Source: an uncultured Slackia sp. (lineage in GTDB: Bacteria; Actinomycetota; Coriobacteriia; Coriobacteriales; Eggerthellaceae). From it: 13,509 bases of DNA. The notes under the pieces were generated by a model. That model was given only the letters and a program-made list of their open reading frames with translations. It was not told the DNA's origin and made no database searches. The stretch lies in NCBI GenBank assembly GCA_934661005.1, contig CAKUIK010000055.1:1-13509 (forward strand), in the 5' to 3' direction. Shown one piece after another: positions 12,495-13,509 of this stretch. Made by a program: the position numbers and the translations under genes. Positions within the stretch are counted from its first letter, which is position 1, and each line of letters starts with the position of its first letter.

Positions 12495-13448
12495 CTATTT
12501 CCGCGCCGCCTTTTCGCCCTCACAATTCGCAAGAAGCAAAACAGTCGACATGATGAATATGAACCCCACGAAATCCATCGGCTCGAATGCCGTGCCCAGC
12601 CACAGCACTGCGAACGCCGTCGCCGACACCGTTTCCACGCTTGCAATAAGGCTCGCCTTCGCGGCGCCAATATCTTTGACTGCCTGCAAATAGGCAGTAA
12701 ACCCAAAAGCCGTTCCAAAAAGGACGAGTCCCACGAAAAGCGCCGTAAGGCCTTCCGCGTCAAGCCCGCCTTCGCCAAATTGAGGCGCGAAGTTCCACGA
12801 TTGCGTCACCAGGCAAAGCGCGGCGCCGCCAATAAGCATGCCGCACGCCACCACGGGAATACTTCCGTGGCGCTGCATAAGCGTTCCAGGCGAAATGGTA
12901 TAAATCGCAGCGGTTACCGCTGCGCCTAAGCCCCACAGCAGCGCTTGCGGCGACATCACCAAATTCGTAGGATCGCCATGAGTCGCAAGCAAAAACGGGC
13001 CCATGACCACACACCCCATGGCAATGAACTCGCGCGCCGTGGGCAATCTGCGCGCCGAGAAGCACGTTGTGGCCACGATAAGCACCGGACCGATATATTC
13101 GAGCACCGTCGCCGTGCCCGCATTCGAATATTGAATGGCGACCAAATAGGTAAGCTGGCACAGCATAAGGCCGAATATCGAGAACGCCATAAGCTGCGCG
13201 ATATCGCGCCACGAAGAAAAGATGCCCCTCAGCGAACGCCGATGCCACACAAGCGCCACGGCGATAAGCACAAGGCCAGCGCATGCCATGCACGTGCTTG
13301 TGAGCCACAAGGGATCGAGCGCGTATCGCTGAAAGAGAAACTGCGCGCAGGCACCAGAAAAGCCCCACCCAATGCCGCCAGCAAGAGCGAAGAAAACGCC
13401 CCTTATATTTTTCGACAATGCCACACCAACACTGGGGGTGCGCCCCAA
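12495..13448 (-). CDS. EamA/DMT-superfamily membrane transporter
   Basis: Inner-membrane permease of the drug/metabolite transporter superfamily; substrate unknown. The protein has up to 317 aa and about ten hydrophobic helices arranged as two EamA repeats. Repeat 1 (about 17-155) contains FFALAGGIGWGFSGACAQFL, the QYSNAGTATVLEYIGPVLIV segment typical of EamA proteins, and an Arg-rich cytoplasmic loop. Repeat 2 (about 170-310) contains WGLGAAVTAAIYTISPG, GTAFGFTAYLQAV and AKASLIASVETVSATAFAVLW. The C-terminus is short and charged. The start is uncertain: the longest frame opens with TTG at 13448, while GTG at 13424 and TTG at 13418 are alternatives, and none has a good ribosome-binding site. 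The gene is divergent from the partial gene at the right edge, only 31 nt from it if the longest start is used, which favours a shorter start. Confidence 0.88.
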   Translation of the reverse strand: MGRTPSVGVALSKNIRGVFFALAGGIGWGFSGACAQFLFQRYALDPLWLTSTCMACAGLVLIAVALVWHRRSLRGIFSSWRDIAQLMAFSIFGLMLCQLTYLVAIQYSNAGTATVLEYIGPVLIVATTCFSARRLPTAREFIAMGCVVMGPFLLATHGDPTNLVMSPQALLWGLGAAVTAAIYTISPGTLMQRHGSIPVVACGMLIGGAALCLVTQSWNFAPQFGEGGLDAEGLTALFVGLVLFGTAFGFTAYLQAVKDIGAAKASLIASVETVSATAFAVLWLGTAFEPMDFVGFIFIMSTVLLLANCEGEKAARK

Positions 13449-13479
13449 ATCCTGGAGAATTTCTCGAGGAGGAATCAGA

Positions 13480-13509
13480 ATGGCATACCCAAAAGAAACA
13501 ATCGACGAG
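13480..13509 (+). CDS. 5' end of an unidentified gene, cut by the right edge
   Basis: An ATG at 13480 opens M-A-Y-P-K-E-T-I-D-E, running off the window. A strong GAGGAGG ribosome-binding site (13466-13472) lies seven bases upstream. A short palindrome GAGAA-T-TTCTC (13455-13465) precedes it. The ten residues do not identify a family. It is divergent from the EamA gene, and its promoter must lie within or across the start of that gene. Confidence 0.6.
   Translation, partial: MAYPKETIDE

Overview
The window reads as a chromosomal segment from an anaerobic, moderately high-GC bacterium. Gene content fits a Gram-positive anaerobe, and Coriobacteriia (Eggerthellaceae-like) is my best guess. That placement rests on overall protein character (rubrerythrin chemistry, PerR, peptide/nickel-type ABC transport), not on a marker gene, so treat it as inference. 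No rRNA, tRNA, IS element, phage gene or CRISPR array is visible.

Layout, left to right. (1) Cell-wall precursor and tRNA modification, minus strand: the first codons of an unidentified gene at the left edge, glmU (116-1522), and a TrmB-type methyltransferase with an unusual C-terminal extension (1629-2477). (2) A plus-strand peroxide-defence operon: a PerR-like regulator (2643-3044) overlapping a four-domain fusion (3044-4375) of flavoredoxin, two rubredoxins and rubrerythrin. Its promoter carries a 7-1-7 Fur/PerR-like palindrome, and a strong terminator follows. (3) A small DUF3783-like gene (4475-4930), convergent with and overlapping the next operon by 20 nt. (4) A minus-strand ABC uptake operon read from about 10489 down to 4911: Tat/lipoprotein solute-binding protein, a single polypeptide fusing both permeases, a large ATPase with a very His-rich N-terminus, and a small ATPase. 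(5) glmM (10819-12189, minus) with its own terminator. (6) An EamA/DMT permease (12495-13448, minus) and the first ten codons of a divergent plus-strand gene at the right edge.

The most informative region is the ABC operon. Its promoter (TTGTAT-N17-TACTAT, minus strand) lies between and within two copies of GTGTTAC-N13-GTAACAC-like palindromes (10467-10493 and 10510-10536, centres 43 bp apart). That is the form I recall for NikR operators in some anaerobic Proteobacteria. Together with the 13 His residues near the N-terminus of the ATPase and the HPHGH tail of the binding protein, this argues for nickel uptake rather than peptide uptake. The permease fusion, a structured ~120-bp inverted-repeat element inside the operon, and a possible frame-shifted tail between the two ATPase genes are further oddities.

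The second notable system is the PerR operon. One polypeptide appears to hold the whole electron path from a flavin domain through two rubredoxins to a diiron peroxidase, with a plausible internal start that could also yield a free rubrerythrin.

Gene-free stretches over 300 nt: 10447-10818 holds the nik-like promoter and operators plus the glmM terminator, and otherwise about 150 nt with nothing convincing. 12190-12494 holds the glmM leader, a hairpin, a 19-bp direct repeat and no gene.
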